A stretch of 64,000 nt of DNA from Alteromonas gilva (lineage in GTDB: Bacteria; Pseudomonadota; Gammaproteobacteria; Enterobacterales; Alteromonadaceae), in assembly GCF_028595265.1 (NCBI RefSeq), contig NZ_JAQQXP010000001.1, forward strand, positions 620,001 through 684,000. Reading direction: 5' to 3'. A model generated the notes under the pieces. The model was not told where the DNA came from. It worked only from the letters and a program-made list of their open reading frames with translations, and made no database searches. Below, in pieces: positions 1 to 8,829 of the stretch; positions within the stretch are counted from its first letter, which is position 1, and each line of letters begins with the position of its first letter. The translations under genes were made by a program, and so were the position numbers.

Positions 1-2
1 TG

Positions 3-1175
3 ATCGGTTCTTTTGTAAACCCTTTAATGAGTTTATTCATTGTTGAAGGGCTGCACAGCCCGCCTGCTTATATTGGTATGTATACCGTAGCGGTGACACT
101 GGCTGGTTTAGTGTTTAGTCAGTGGCTTGGCACTCTGGCAGATAAGGGCATCAGTGCCCGAAAAATGTTTATGATCGCGGTAAGCGGCATGGCTGCAGCG
201 CTACTGGTATTTGCTAATACCTCATCGTTTTGGGTAGTGCTGGTAGCTGGCGTGATATTGTTTTCAATGGGTAATGCTGCAATTCCTCAAGTACTTACTT
301 TAGGCCGGCAATGGGCCGTCCAACAGCCTGACGTTAATTTAGCCCAGTTCAATGCCAGGTTACGCGCCGCAATTTCGTTTGCCTGGATTGGCGGGCCGCC
401 ACTCGGTTATGCCCTGGCCGCAGGGGTAGACTTTGACCGCTCCTTTTATATGGCGGCATTCTTTGCCTTAGTGGCGCTGTGCTTTGCAGCAGTGTTCATT
501 CCTGAAGTGGCCACTAGTTCACCGCAGGCGTCAAACCACAGGACTCAAAAAACACCGGCATATTTTTGGTTGATGGTACTGGCGATTACGTTTGGGTCGG
601 TGGGAAATATCATGTATTCCTCAGCGTTGCCGCTGTACGTCATTAATGAGCTGGGCTTTGCCACGCATACACCAGGTATATTTATGGGGTTGGTAGCCTG
701 CCTGGAAATCCCTGTTATGCTCTATGCCGGCAAGCTGGCGCATAAGCGCAATAAAATCAAAATGTTTGGCGTTGCCTTTGGCTGTGCCATGGTGTTTTAC
801 ATCGGCGTTTTCTTTGCCACCCAGGTGTGGCAGTTAATTGCGCTACAGTTCATAAATGCGCTGTTTTACGGTGTCTTTGCTGGTCTCGGCTTAACCATTT
901 TGCAAGATCAATTGCCTGCTAGGATCGGCTTTACAGCGGCGGTGTACTCCAATGCCATTAAGGTTGGCATGATGCTGGGAACCACCGCTACAGGTGTGCT
1001 CGCGCAGTTCTTTAGTTTCCGCTTTGCGACCATAGGCGCATTTTGTGCCGCGGGTGCGGCACTAAGTTGCTTACTGCTTTTCAACTATCGAAAAAACCTC
1101 GCCCGCAATGCCGGGCCCAACCACATTTCAGGCAACGCTGGCAGCGGCCAATTAGCTGGCAGTCAGGTGCAGTGA
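3..1175 (+). CDS. MFS transporter, sugar-efflux type (5' end outside window)
   Basis: This is a polytopic inner-membrane protein of the major facilitator superfamily. Its organisation, with a GxLADKG loop after the second membrane segment and a Pro-rich segment near the start, resembles SetA/SetB sugar efflux transporters. The frame is open from base 3, ahead of the first in-frame ATG at 27, and the residues encoded there (IGSFVNPL) fit the family's first helix, so the true start is upstream of the window and about one helix is missing. About eleven hydrophobic segments are visible, with a charged loop in the middle (around residues 165-175, Ser/Thr/Gln-rich) between the two six-helix halves. 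Substrate is unknown. It reads in the same direction as the pectin genes that follow and may export sugars or serve uptake in this locus. Confidence 0.8.
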   Translation: MGSFVNPLMSLFIVEGLHSPPAYIGMYTVAVTLAGLVFSQWLGTLADKGISARKMFMIAVSGMAAALLVFANTSSFWVVLVAGVILFSMGNAAIPQVLTLGRQWAVQQPDVNLAQFNARLRAAISFAWIGGPPLGYALAAGVDFDRSFYMAAFFALVALCFAAVFIPEVATSSPQASNHRTQKTPAYFWLMVLAITFGSVGNIMYSSALPLYVINELGFATHTPGIFMGLVACLEIPVMLYAGKLAHKRNKIKMFGVAFGCAMVFYIGVFFATQVWQLIALQFINALFYGVFAGLGLTILQDQLPARIGFTAAVYSNAIKVGMMLGTTATGVLAQFFSFRFATIGAFCAAGAALSCLLLFNYRKNLARNAGPNHISGNAGSGQLAGSQVQ

Positions 1176-1285
1176 AAGCGATATCTCCCTCATGGCCTGC
1201 TGCCTCTTAAGTAGCATTAATCGCGTAGGTTCATAGCGCTGTTACCCACCGAGCTGAGGGCCAGTCAGGATCGCCAATCAACGCG

Positions 1286-1302
1286 ATTAAAACGGTTTTA
1301 AT
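1286..1302. promoter_or_regulatory. Inverted repeat, possible operator
   Basis: A perfect inverted repeat ATTAAAAC-G-GTTTTAAT lies 67 bp before the start codon of the downstream hydrolase gene. The symmetry and position suit a repressor site. No second copy was found in this window. Confidence 0.35.
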
Positions 1303-1368
1303 TGTCATACAAATGTGAAATCATTGTTAGTCGTTATTGCACGTATTGCTATTGAAAAAGGGAATATT

Positions 1369-2250
1369 ATGATCCGCTGCGTACTGAGATGCCTGTTTGC
1401 CTGTTCGTTTATTGGTTTTTCAACACTAAGTGTTGGCGAAATTACCCAGAGTAAAGTACTTGATGAAGGTGGTAGTGGCCAGTATAAGGCGGTCGTTACC
1501 ACAGATTCAGCGCTACCTGAGTTTGTTATCTATCAGCCGCTGGATATTCGTCAGGCGGCACTGGCGGAACAACGCCTGCCCGTGGTTATTTTTGCCAACG
1601 GTGGCTGTAATGACACGTCTTACCCCTTTGAACACATGCTTTCTGACATTGCCTCCCACGGCTACCTGGTCATTGCACTAGGCGCTATGCAGCAACGTTT
1701 GGATGACCGCCCTATTGTAAAGGCATCCAACGACATGATGGTCGATGCACTCGATTGGATTGCGCAGGCAACAAAAGACAAAAACAGCCGTTATTTTGAT
1801 AGCGCCGACATGAAAAGGGTGGCCTATGCCGGCCAGTCCTGCGGCGGGGCTCAGTTACTGGCCATGGCCGAAGAACCTCGGGTACAAACGTTTCTAATGT
1901 TTAATTCAGGGATTGGTGACATGACAATGGCGCAGGCCAACAAATCATCTTTGCTGTCTCTTCATGGGCCCGTGTTGTATCTGGTGGGGGGAGAAACTGA
2001 CGTGGCGACGGCGAATGCTTTGCTCGACTACGAGCGCATTGAGCATGTTCCCGTGGCGCTGGCTAATCATGCCAATGCTGGTCATTCCGGTACGTTTGAA
2101 GAGCCGTTTGGCGGTTCGTTTAGCCGTATGGCAATTAAGTGGTTAGACTGGCAATTAAAAGGCGTCAGCGCGAACTCTGCCACCTTCCTGGCTAACGATG
2201 TGAAAGGGTTTTCGGACTGGTCAGTAAAAGCCAAACAATTTACCAGGTAA
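1369..2250 (+). CDS. Secreted alpha/beta hydrolase
   Basis: This predicted secreted serine hydrolase belongs to the alpha/beta-hydrolase fold, closest in look to the dienelactone/PAF-acetylhydrolase-type group. The nucleophile elbow GQSCGG gives Ser157; Asp211 (in GGETDVA) and His239 (in NAGHSG) are in the expected order for the triad. The ATG at 1369 follows an AAGGGAA-like ribosome site and begins an N-terminal signal peptide (about 23 residues, Cys-rich), so it is preferred over an in-frame GTG at 1315. Length is 293 residues. It sits 64 bp before a second esterase and upstream of a pectate lyase, so it may remove ester groups from pectin or linked phenolics; that substrate is inferred from context only. 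Confidence 0.75.
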   Translation: MIRCVLRCLFACSFIGFSTLSVGEITQSKVLDEGGSGQYKAVVTTDSALPEFVIYQPLDIRQAALAEQRLPVVIFANGGCNDTSYPFEHMLSDIASHGYLVIALGAMQQRLDDRPIVKASNDMMVDALDWIAQATKDKNSRYFDSADMKRVAYAGQSCGGAQLLAMAEEPRVQTFLMFNSGIGDMTMAQANKSSLLSLHGPVLYLVGGETDVATANALLDYERIEHVPVALANHANAGHSGTFEEPFGGSFSRMAIKWLDWQLKGVSANSATFLANDVKGFSDWSVKAKQFTR

Positions 2251-2314
2251 TATTCGCTTTTTGAGCTTTTTGACATACTTGAGTAGAAATACAAATTACA
2301 GGAAGAACGACAAA

Positions 2315-3892
2315 ATGAAACGTCTAGCCACATTAAGCGCTGCAGCATGGCTTTGCTTAGTTGCCGTGACCGGGAATGTTTATGCCCGGGCGCTGGAGCA
2401 TGTCACCGTTGAACAGGGCAAACTACAAGGTAAAGTTGAAAACAATATTGCGGTGTTTAAAGGCGTACCTTTCGCCCAACCGCCGGTTGGCGAGTTGCGT
2501 TGGCGACCGCCCCAGCCGGCAAAAGCATGGCAGGGTGTAAAAACAGCGTATGAATTTGCGCCCGCGCCCATGCAGGCGGGCGAGCCGCCAGTTGGAAAAA
2601 GTGAAGATAGCTTATACCTGAATATCTGGACCCCGGCACAATCTCAAGACGAACAGCTCCCCGTGTTTGTTTGGATATACGGTGGCGGTTTCAGCTTTGG
2701 TATGGCATCAGATCCTCTGTTTAATGGCACCCAGTTGGCAGAAAAAGACGTGATTGTTGTGACTATTGCTTATCGGGTTGGTCAGTTAGGCTTTTTAGCT
2801 CATCCTGAGCTGTCTGCTGAGAGTCCTGACAACGTTTCCGGTAACTACGGGCTGCTCGACCAAATCGCTGCATTGCAATGGATTCGCGATAATATTGCCG
2901 CATTTGGTGGCGATCCGAAGAACGTAACGATTGCCGGTGAATCCGCGGGTGGCATTTCGGTAAGTATGCTGGCGGCGTCGCCTCTCGCTAAGGACCTTTT
3001 TCATAAGGCTATATCCCAAAGTGGTGGCTCTTTTGGCCCTACCCGTAAGGTTAACTATCCCGGCGAAAACATGGTAACGCTGGAGCAGGCCGAAGCAGAA
3101 GGTTTAGAGTACGTGAAGCGGTTTGGCACGACTTCTATTGCTGAATTACGCGCTATGCCGGCAGAAACATTTATTCCCAGAGGCTGGTCACTGCCAGGCG
3201 GCTGGCCGATTGTTGACGGTCACGTTATTCCCGATGACCAGTTCACCCTGTATGAAAAAGGCAATTTTAACGATGTTCCCGCTCTGGTCGGTTATAACTC
3301 CGATGAAGGGGTGAGCTTTGTGCGGGGCAACGATGCCAAGCAATTTATAGACGGGATCCACACCCGCTTTGGCCCTTATGCACCGCAGCTCATTGACGCC
3401 TATTCTGTATCGGACACGGCAGTCACCCGCAGCGCCCGAAACCTCATTCGTGATGCGGCTTTTGGTTGGCATACATGGAGTTGGGCCCGACTACAAACAC
3501 GTCATGGTGAGGCGCCGGCTTATCTTTATTATTTTGATCAACATCCGGACTACCCAAAAGACTCGCCACAATACAACCAGGGTTCCCCCCACGGTCAGGA
3601 TATAGCATTCGTCTTTAAGCAACTCGATAAGGCAAATCCGCAGGTCAGCAAAACAGATCTGGCGCTGTCAGAATCAATAGCCACGTACTGGACTAACTTT
3701 GTTAAAAGTGGCAATCCGAATGGTCAGGATTTGGCCGAGTGGCCCGCCTTTAGTGCTGATGCTGCGTCTGTGATGTACTTTCAACAAACGCCTCACGTAG
3801 GGCCGGTGCCCGATAAGCCGGCGTTAGAAACCCTGGATGAATATTTTCACTGGCGACGTACCGCCGAAGGAAAAGCCTGGGCGAATCAATAA
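2315..3892 (+). CDS. Secreted type-B carboxylesterase
   Basis: This 525-residue carboxylesterase is of the type-B (cholinesterase-like) family. It carries the oxyanion-hole motif YGGGFSFG, the nucleophile Ser210 in GESAGG, acidic Glu331 in YNSDEG and His426 in GSPHGQD, so the triad is complete. The start at ATG 2315 is chosen because AGGAAG lies just upstream and a typical signal peptide ending VYA follows; an in-frame ATG at 2261 would add 18 residues ahead of the signal. Length is normal for the family. Together with the hydrolase before it, it probably strips acyl groups from plant or algal polysaccharide, although the exact ester cannot be read from the sequence. Confidence 0.85.
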   Translation: MKRLATLSAAAWLCLVAVTGNVYARALEHVTVEQGKLQGKVENNIAVFKGVPFAQPPVGELRWRPPQPAKAWQGVKTAYEFAPAPMQAGEPPVGKSEDSLYLNIWTPAQSQDEQLPVFVWIYGGGFSFGMASDPLFNGTQLAEKDVIVVTIAYRVGQLGFLAHPELSAESPDNVSGNYGLLDQIAALQWIRDNIAAFGGDPKNVTIAGESAGGISVSMLAASPLAKDLFHKAISQSGGSFGPTRKVNYPGENMVTLEQAEAEGLEYVKRFGTTSIAELRAMPAETFIPRGWSLPGGWPIVDGHVIPDDQFTLYEKGNFNDVPALVGYNSDEGVSFVRGNDAKQFIDGIHTRFGPYAPQLIDAYSVSDTAVTRSARNLIRDAAFGWHTWSWARLQTRHGEAPAYLYYFDQHPDYPKDSPQYNQGSPHGQDIAFVFKQLDKANPQVSKTDLALSESIATYWTNFVKSGNPNGQDLAEWPAFSADAASVMYFQQTPHVGPVPDKPALETLDEYFHWRRTAEGKAWANQ

Positions 3893-3903
3893 AGCGTTAC
3901 TAT

Positions 3904-3929
3904 CACCGGCAGTATGTGTGCTGCCGGTG
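3904..3929 (+). terminator. Hairpin after the esterase gene
   Basis: CACCGGCAG and CTGCCGGTG form a perfect 9-bp stem with an 8-base loop, 12 bp after the esterase stop. The nearest T-run lies about 14 bp further on, so it is a weak intrinsic terminator or an mRNA-stabilising hairpin. The rest of the 350-bp gap before the pectate lyase holds the operator at 4132 and nothing else recognised. Confidence 0.5.
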
Positions 3930-4131
3930 CGCACTATCCAACATTTTTTCAGCATAACTCTGCGTTGACTAACGTTTCGCTTTTCTCATGGCGGTCAGGT
4001 TGAGACGATTGTTACTGCCACTCATTGCTGCGGCGGGATAAACGCTTTGAATAAACCGTTCCTGCCCCTAACAATTGTTATAAACGTTATTAACTTGTAA
4101 ATAATATTGTTCTGCGCTATTTTTAATCAAA

Positions 4132-4145
4132 TGCCACCGGTGGCA
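4132..4145. promoter_or_regulatory. Operator-like palindrome upstream of pectate lyase
   Basis: TGCCACCGGTGGCA is a perfect 14-bp palindrome 97 bp before the pectate lyase start. The identical sequence occurs at 5627-5640 upstream of the TonB receptor. The even symmetry with a central CG suits a LacI-family regulator (general knowledge of that family). No LacI gene is visible in the window. Confidence 0.7.
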
Positions 4146-4242
4146 AATTATTTGTTGCGCCAGGATATTTGTAACATTAAACCTGCTTCGTCTCTGATAC
4201 GGTGAAGGTAACGGCGATTCTATTACGGCTGGAATGAGGAAT

Positions 4243-5496
4243 ATGAAGAGACTGCTAACGTTAATGGCAACAGTAACCATCGCTTTTTTTACCTGCGTTT
4301 GCAATGCCAATCCTGAGCCTGCTTTTGAAGGAGCGTTAGGTTTTGGTCAATTCACCCAGGGGGGGACAGGTGGTAAGCGCTACGTTGTTAGCTCGTTAGC
4401 GGATGACCCGCAACACCCGCAACCGGGTACACTGCGCTATGCCGTAAAGCAAAAGGGACCGCGTGTGGTTGAATTCTCGGTCTCCGGTATTATCCATTTA
4501 AAAGCTGAGTTAGAAATAAAGCATGATTATATCACCATTAATGGCCAGAGTTCGCCGGGTGGAATTGTCGTAACCGGCGCCCAGACTGCCATTAAGGCAA
4601 GTCAGGTTATCATACGCTATATGCGTTTTCGCCCGGGGCACTGGCAACAGGAGGGCGATGCCCTGACTGCCAGGGGCCAGCAGCACATTATGATTGATCA
4701 TTGCTCGCTGAGTTGGGCGAACGATGAAGTCGCCTCGTTCTACAACAATCGTTGGTTTACCCTGCAGCATTCTATTATCTCCGAGAGCCTGAAAGAGGCC
4801 GGCCACCACAAGGGCAGCCATGGCTACGGTGGCATATGGGGCGGTGCCAGTGCCAGCTTTATTCGCAATGTGATCGCCCACCATGACAGTCGTAATCCGC
4901 GTATTAACGGGTATCGCCTTAAGGCCCCCTATACCCAACCGGAAGAACTCACAGATATTCGCAATAATGTTATTTTTAATTGGGGAGATAACAGCGGTTA
5001 CGGTGCTGAGGGGAGCCAGTTTAACCTGGTTAATAATTATTATATTCCGGGACCGGCTTCACAAGATCGTTATTTTTTCCAGTTTTGGTCAAAACCGGAT
5101 GTGCCAGAGGCCAGAGCTTACGTAGCAGGCAATGTGATGATCACCGAACCTGATTTTGAACAAAACAACCGGCGTGGTTTAGTCGTTAAGAATCAAAAGA
5201 AACTGGATGATAATGCGGTGAATGCCCTGTTAAAGAGTACCCTGACAGAGCATCCGTTTGCCACTTTCGAGTCCGGTACACTAAGCGCTTATGGCGCTTA
5301 TCAAATGCTCATCGAGAGGGCGGATGTTGGTGCTAATCGTAATGCTAAGGGCGCTTTTCAGGACTCGGTAGACACACGCATTATCAACGAAATATCTACG
5401 CGTAAACCGACTCATAATAACGGTCTGATTAATTCTGAATTAACGGTGTTAGGCCCCGAGGGCTGGGCAAATTACGCAAAGGAATTTACCCGTTAG
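4243..5496 (+). CDS. Secreted pectate lyase, PL1-like
   Basis: This predicted pectate lyase cleaves polygalacturonate by beta-elimination. It has the hallmarks of a right-handed parallel beta-helix lyase: an N-terminal GFGQFTQGGTGGKRYVV segment, GPRVVEFSVSGIIHL, the IDHCSLSWANDE motif (residues about 150-165), SHGYGGIWGG and RNPRINGYR. The last three are typical of the PL1 subgroup common in Bacteroidetes and marine Gammaproteobacteria. A signal peptide ends near CNANPEPA. ATG 4243 is preferred because GAGGAA precedes it; ATG 4234 is also in frame. Length is 417 residues. A perfect palindrome upstream is shared with the TonB receptor gene, so the two are probably co-regulated by pectin breakdown products. 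Confidence 0.85.
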   Translation: MKRLLTLMATVTIAFFTCVCNANPEPAFEGALGFGQFTQGGTGGKRYVVSSLADDPQHPQPGTLRYAVKQKGPRVVEFSVSGIIHLKAELEIKHDYITINGQSSPGGIVVTGAQTAIKASQVIIRYMRFRPGHWQQEGDALTARGQQHIMIDHCSLSWANDEVASFYNNRWFTLQHSIISESLKEAGHHKGSHGYGGIWGGASASFIRNVIAHHDSRNPRINGYRLKAPYTQPEELTDIRNNVIFNWGDNSGYGAEGSQFNLVNNYYIPGPASQDRYFFQFWSKPDVPEARAYVAGNVMITEPDFEQNNRRGLVVKNQKKLDDNAVNALLKSTLTEHPFATFESGTLSAYGAYQMLIERADVGANRNAKGAFQDSVDTRIINEISTRKPTHNNGLINSELTVLGPEGWANYAKEFTR

Positions 5497-5519
5497 TGCC
5501 CTTTTATAGCGTTGGCCAC

Positions 5520-5546
5520 AGGTGTTTTTTACCGCGGACACCTTTA
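5520..5546 (+). terminator. Weak terminator after pectate lyase
   Basis: AGGTGT and ACACCT pair around a 12-base loop 24 bp after the stop and are followed by TTTAAG. The stem is short and the T-run is poor, so termination may be partial. Confidence 0.4.
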
Positions 5547-5626
5547 AGTAACGCCGTTAGCCAGCAATAGTAATTGTCACTCATGTGTTAAAAATATGTT
5601 GATTTAATGTTTTCTCAGGGATATAT

Positions 5627-5640
5627 TGCCACCGGTGGCA
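5627..5640. promoter_or_regulatory. Operator-like palindrome upstream of TonB receptor
   Basis: This is the second exact copy of TGCCACCGGTGGCA, 96 bp before the receptor start. The near-identical distance to the start in both genes (97 and 96 bp) strengthens the case for a shared operator. Confidence 0.7.
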
Positions 5641-5735
5641 TAGAGTTTAAGTGTTACATTTGCGGTACGTGCCATATTAAAAATTATATCGTACTCATTT
5701 ATACGAACCCGCCGTTCGTACTCGGAGAAAGGATT

Positions 5736-8708
5736 ATGAGAGTATTTAAGTTAAACGCGGTTATGGCGAGTCTAGCGCTATCTATGCCGGTTTATGCTCA
5801 GCAAGCACAAGAACAAACACAGCAAGCTGATTCACCATCTGCACCCTCACAAACTACCAAAGAAACCAACAACAGCAACGACCAACAAGATCTGGAGATC
5901 ATTGAGGTAAAAGGCGTTAAAACTGCCGATATGAAAGCCCGCGATCTGGAACGGATGAAAGACGGTTTTAGCTCGGTGATTTCCACTGACGAACTGGGTA
6001 ACTTTGTCGATCAGAATGTGGCTGAATCGTTGCGGCGCTTGCCGGGCGTGACGCTCCAACGTAGCGAAGGCGAAGGAAAGTTCGTCGCGGTACGTGGTTT
6101 GGGCCCGAGCTTTGTCTCGGTGAATATGAACGGTTCAGAAATGGCGGGAGCGGGAGAAGACCGTGCCGTTAGTCTTGACTCGTTGCCTGCGGATCTACTC
6201 GGTACTATCGAAGTTCTGAAGTCATTAACCCCCGATCAAAACCTCAACTCCATTGGCGGTACGGTGAATGTAAAAGCCATTTCTGCCTTTGATCGCGGTA
6301 AAGAGACGCTTAACCTTAAAATGCAGGGCGCTTATAACGAATTGCGTGAGGCCTACTCACCGCGTTTTAGCCTGAATGGCACCGAATTGCTGCTCGATAA
6401 TACAGTGGGCATTGGTTATGCGCTGTCCTATGAAGACCGCGAAACGCTGATCGACGAGACGCGCCATCACAGTTCCAACGAAATGAAGTTTTATCGCGCG
6501 GACTTTCCGCTTACCGATGATGATATCGCGGCGGGCAATCTGGGTCCGGAAATTCTCGGCCCCGCCCAGTTAGAGTACCGCCGGGAAATTGCTGACCGTA
6601 CCCGCACTGCCGGCGCCCTCAATGTCGAGTATATGCCATCGGAAGACGCCTACTATTATGTGAAAGGGACCTACACTAAGTATGATGATGGTGACTTCGC
6701 CTTGCGCGAGTTTTATGATTTTCAGGATGCCGGCTCATTTGGCAATGACGAGATATTGTTCGTCGATGAGCAGACTAAAGAGTTTGTACTGTCAGACATC
6801 GATGTATTTCACCAGCACTTTATTCAGGAAAGTACCAACGAAACCACGACTTTCAGCCTTGGCGGGCGCAATACGTTTGCCAAAACCTGGATCCTCGATT
6901 ATGAATACGCACGTTCAAAATCCGAAGAAGACTCTCGCGGCGATCGCCGTGTGCAGTTCCGTGAACGCGATCTGATCGTCTACGGTCGTGGCGGTAGGGA
7001 TACAATAGACGCCCGTGTGATGAGCCCCGAAGAGGCAGCGTCCTTTGCCGGGCAACCCTATGTTGAAGGCATGTTTGGCAACGCCGCTGCAGGCGATGGC
7101 AGTGACTTAAATAACTTTATCTTCGACAACTTATTTTTAGAGGGCGGACTGCGCAGTGACGATCTCGAAAGCTGGCAGGTAAATCTGCGTAAAGATCTCT
7201 ACAGCGATTACATTAACTACGTCAAAGTGGGCGGGTTATTTACCCAACGTTTCCATGAGCGCGATAAAAACCGCTGGAGTTTTGATCCGTCGGCCGACGA
7301 TTGTAACAACGATCAGGCATGCATTGATGCGGTGAATTCCTCGCTGGCAGATTATCCCAGCGACATTCCGGCAAACAGTAATTTCCAGTATCCGTTTGAA
7401 AGTTCTGCGACGGTAGATGCCATTGTCGATGTTACGCGTCAGACACTTGAAAGTGCCACCAATGGTGAAGAGTCGATAGAAAGTACAAAAGGCGACTACA
7501 CTATCGACGAAGACACCAAGGCTGCGTATGCAATGACGGAGTTTCCACTCGGACTGGATGCATCCGTTATCACCGGTGTGCGTTGGGTAGAAACCGAATT
7601 TGCCTCAACCGGCTTTATGTCGCTGGAAAACGACGACTTTGAATTTAACGGCGCTGGTAACGGGGAACTGGATATTGCCATTCCACTGCCGGAAGCATCC
7701 ATTACATACAGCGAGTTTTTCCCCAGTGTTCACCTGCGTTACGAGCCTACCGAGAATATACTTATTCGTGGTGCGGTTTGGAGCAGTTTTACCCGTCCCT
7801 CGTTTAAGCAAGCAAGAGGCTTTGCCACATTCGATGCCGACATAGAGTTGTGCCCCCCAGCCAGTGATGATTGCGACGACGATCAGGGCAGCGCTAACCT
7901 GCAACAGCTACAGGACTACATTCTGGCGTCGAATAACACTCTGGATGTGGGTAACCCCAATCTTACCGCGATGACCTCGATTAACTACGATGCGTCACTG
8001 AGTTGGTATGCCAGTGAAAACCTGTTTATGGAAATAGGACTGTTCTATAAAGACATCGAAAACTTCATTATTGACGTTAACGGGGTAGGTATGTCGTTGA
8101 ATGACTTGCCGGTGCGTTTGCCGGTGAATCAGGTGACCGAATTTGTTATTCCACAAGATCTGTTTTTGGAAGAGATCAACATAACCCTTAATGGCGACAC
8201 TGCTACCGTCTATGGTGTGGAGCTGAGCTATAACCAGTATTTTGAAAACGGCTTTTTTATTCAGTCTAATGCCACGTTTCTAGACAGTGAGGCGCGTCTT
8301 GACGGCACCATTCGTCAGGGGGTCGTGCCTTTGCCCGATCAGGCTGATCAAACCTTTAACCTTACTGTCGGCTGGGAGAACGAAGTGTTCTCAGCACGCT
8401 TAATTGCCAATCATCGTTCTGAAATACTGGAGCAGATTGGTTCTTGTCCGGAGTCTGCCGAGCTGACTGACGTTAAAGGCTGTAAGGTTTGGGGCGATCA
8501 ATATCAGGACGGTTATATGAGTTTAGATGCCAAGTTCAAATATGACCTGACTGAAAACGTGCAACTGTATTTTGATGCGCTCAACTTAACCTCTCAGGAA
8601 GATTTGCGCTACTTCCAGGGCAACGAGCAAAGCGGTGGCAACATCCTGTATCAAAAAGAAGTGTACGGGCAAACCTATCAGTTAGGCGCCACGATCAAAT
8701 TCTATTAA
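5736..8708 (+). CDS. TonB-dependent outer-membrane receptor (pectic oligosaccharide uptake)
   Basis: This 990-residue outer-membrane receptor takes up ligands with energy from TonB. After a signal peptide ending VYAQ comes a Gln/Asn-rich linker, a TonB-box-like IEVKG stretch, and a plug with DELGNFVDQNVAESLRRLPGV and the conserved VRGLGPSF segment; the C-terminal barrel closes on an aromatic residue (IKFY). The plug sequence is typical of the polysaccharide-type TonB receptors of Alteromonadales. ATG 5736 is chosen because GGAGAAAGG precedes it and the signal peptide starts there; the frame is open further upstream. Flanking pectate lyase and pectinesterase genes and the shared operator argue for oligogalacturonide or other pectin-fragment import. 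Ligand is inferred. Confidence 0.92.
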   Translation: MRVFKLNAVMASLALSMPVYAQQAQEQTQQADSPSAPSQTTKETNNSNDQQDLEIIEVKGVKTADMKARDLERMKDGFSSVISTDELGNFVDQNVAESLRRLPGVTLQRSEGEGKFVAVRGLGPSFVSVNMNGSEMAGAGEDRAVSLDSLPADLLGTIEVLKSLTPDQNLNSIGGTVNVKAISAFDRGKETLNLKMQGAYNELREAYSPRFSLNGTELLLDNTVGIGYALSYEDRETLIDETRHHSSNEMKFYRADFPLTDDDIAAGNLGPEILGPAQLEYRREIADRTRTAGALNVEYMPSEDAYYYVKGTYTKYDDGDFALREFYDFQDAGSFGNDEILFVDEQTKEFVLSDIDVFHQHFIQESTNETTTFSLGGRNTFAKTWILDYEYARSKSEEDSRGDRRVQFRERDLIVYGRGGRDTIDARVMSPEEAASFAGQPYVEGMFGNAAAGDGSDLNNFIFDNLFLEGGLRSDDLESWQVNLRKDLYSDYINYVKVGGLFTQRFHERDKNRWSFDPSADDCNNDQACIDAVNSSLADYPSDIPANSNFQYPFESSATVDAIVDVTRQTLESATNGEESIESTKGDYTIDEDTKAAYAMTEFPLGLDASVITGVRWVETEFASTGFMSLENDDFEFNGAGNGELDIAIPLPEASITYSEFFPSVHLRYEPTENILIRGAVWSSFTRPSFKQARGFATFDADIELCPPASDDCDDDQGSANLQQLQDYILASNNTLDVGNPNLTAMTSINYDASLSWYASENLFMEIGLFYKDIENFIIDVNGVGMSLNDLPVRLPVNQVTEFVIPQDLFLEEINITLNGDTATVYGVELSYNQYFENGFFIQSNATFLDSEARLDGTIRQGVVPLPDQADQTFNLTVGWENEVFSARLIANHRSEILEQIGSCPESAELTDVKGCKVWGDQYQDGYMSLDAKFKYDLTENVQLYFDALNLTSQEDLRYFQGNEQSGGNILYQKEVYGQTYQLGATIKFY

Positions 8709-8746
8709 TCAAGGGATTGAGGCATCGCCTCAGAACAGTTAATTGA

Positions 8747-8806
8747 AACGGGAACGTGGCAACAAATAGCGCAGAGAGTGATCTGCACATACGCCACACT
8801 CCCGTT
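8747..8806 (+). other. Long imperfect hairpin between receptor and pectinesterase genes
   Basis: AACGGGAACGTGGC (8747-8760) and GCCACACTCCCGTT (8793-8806) pair at 12 of 14 positions around a 32-base loop. A smaller hairpin, TGAGGC-ATC-GCCTCA, lies just upstream at 8718-8732. Neither has a T-run. They could set differential mRNA stability between the two cistrons. Confidence 0.5.
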
Positions 8807-8829
8807 CTATCATCCCCGGGAGGGTGAAC

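Noticed and set aside
4510..4938. A 142-codon minus-strand frame inside the pectate lyase gene
   Set aside because: It runs antisense through conserved lyase motifs and shows no independent signal.
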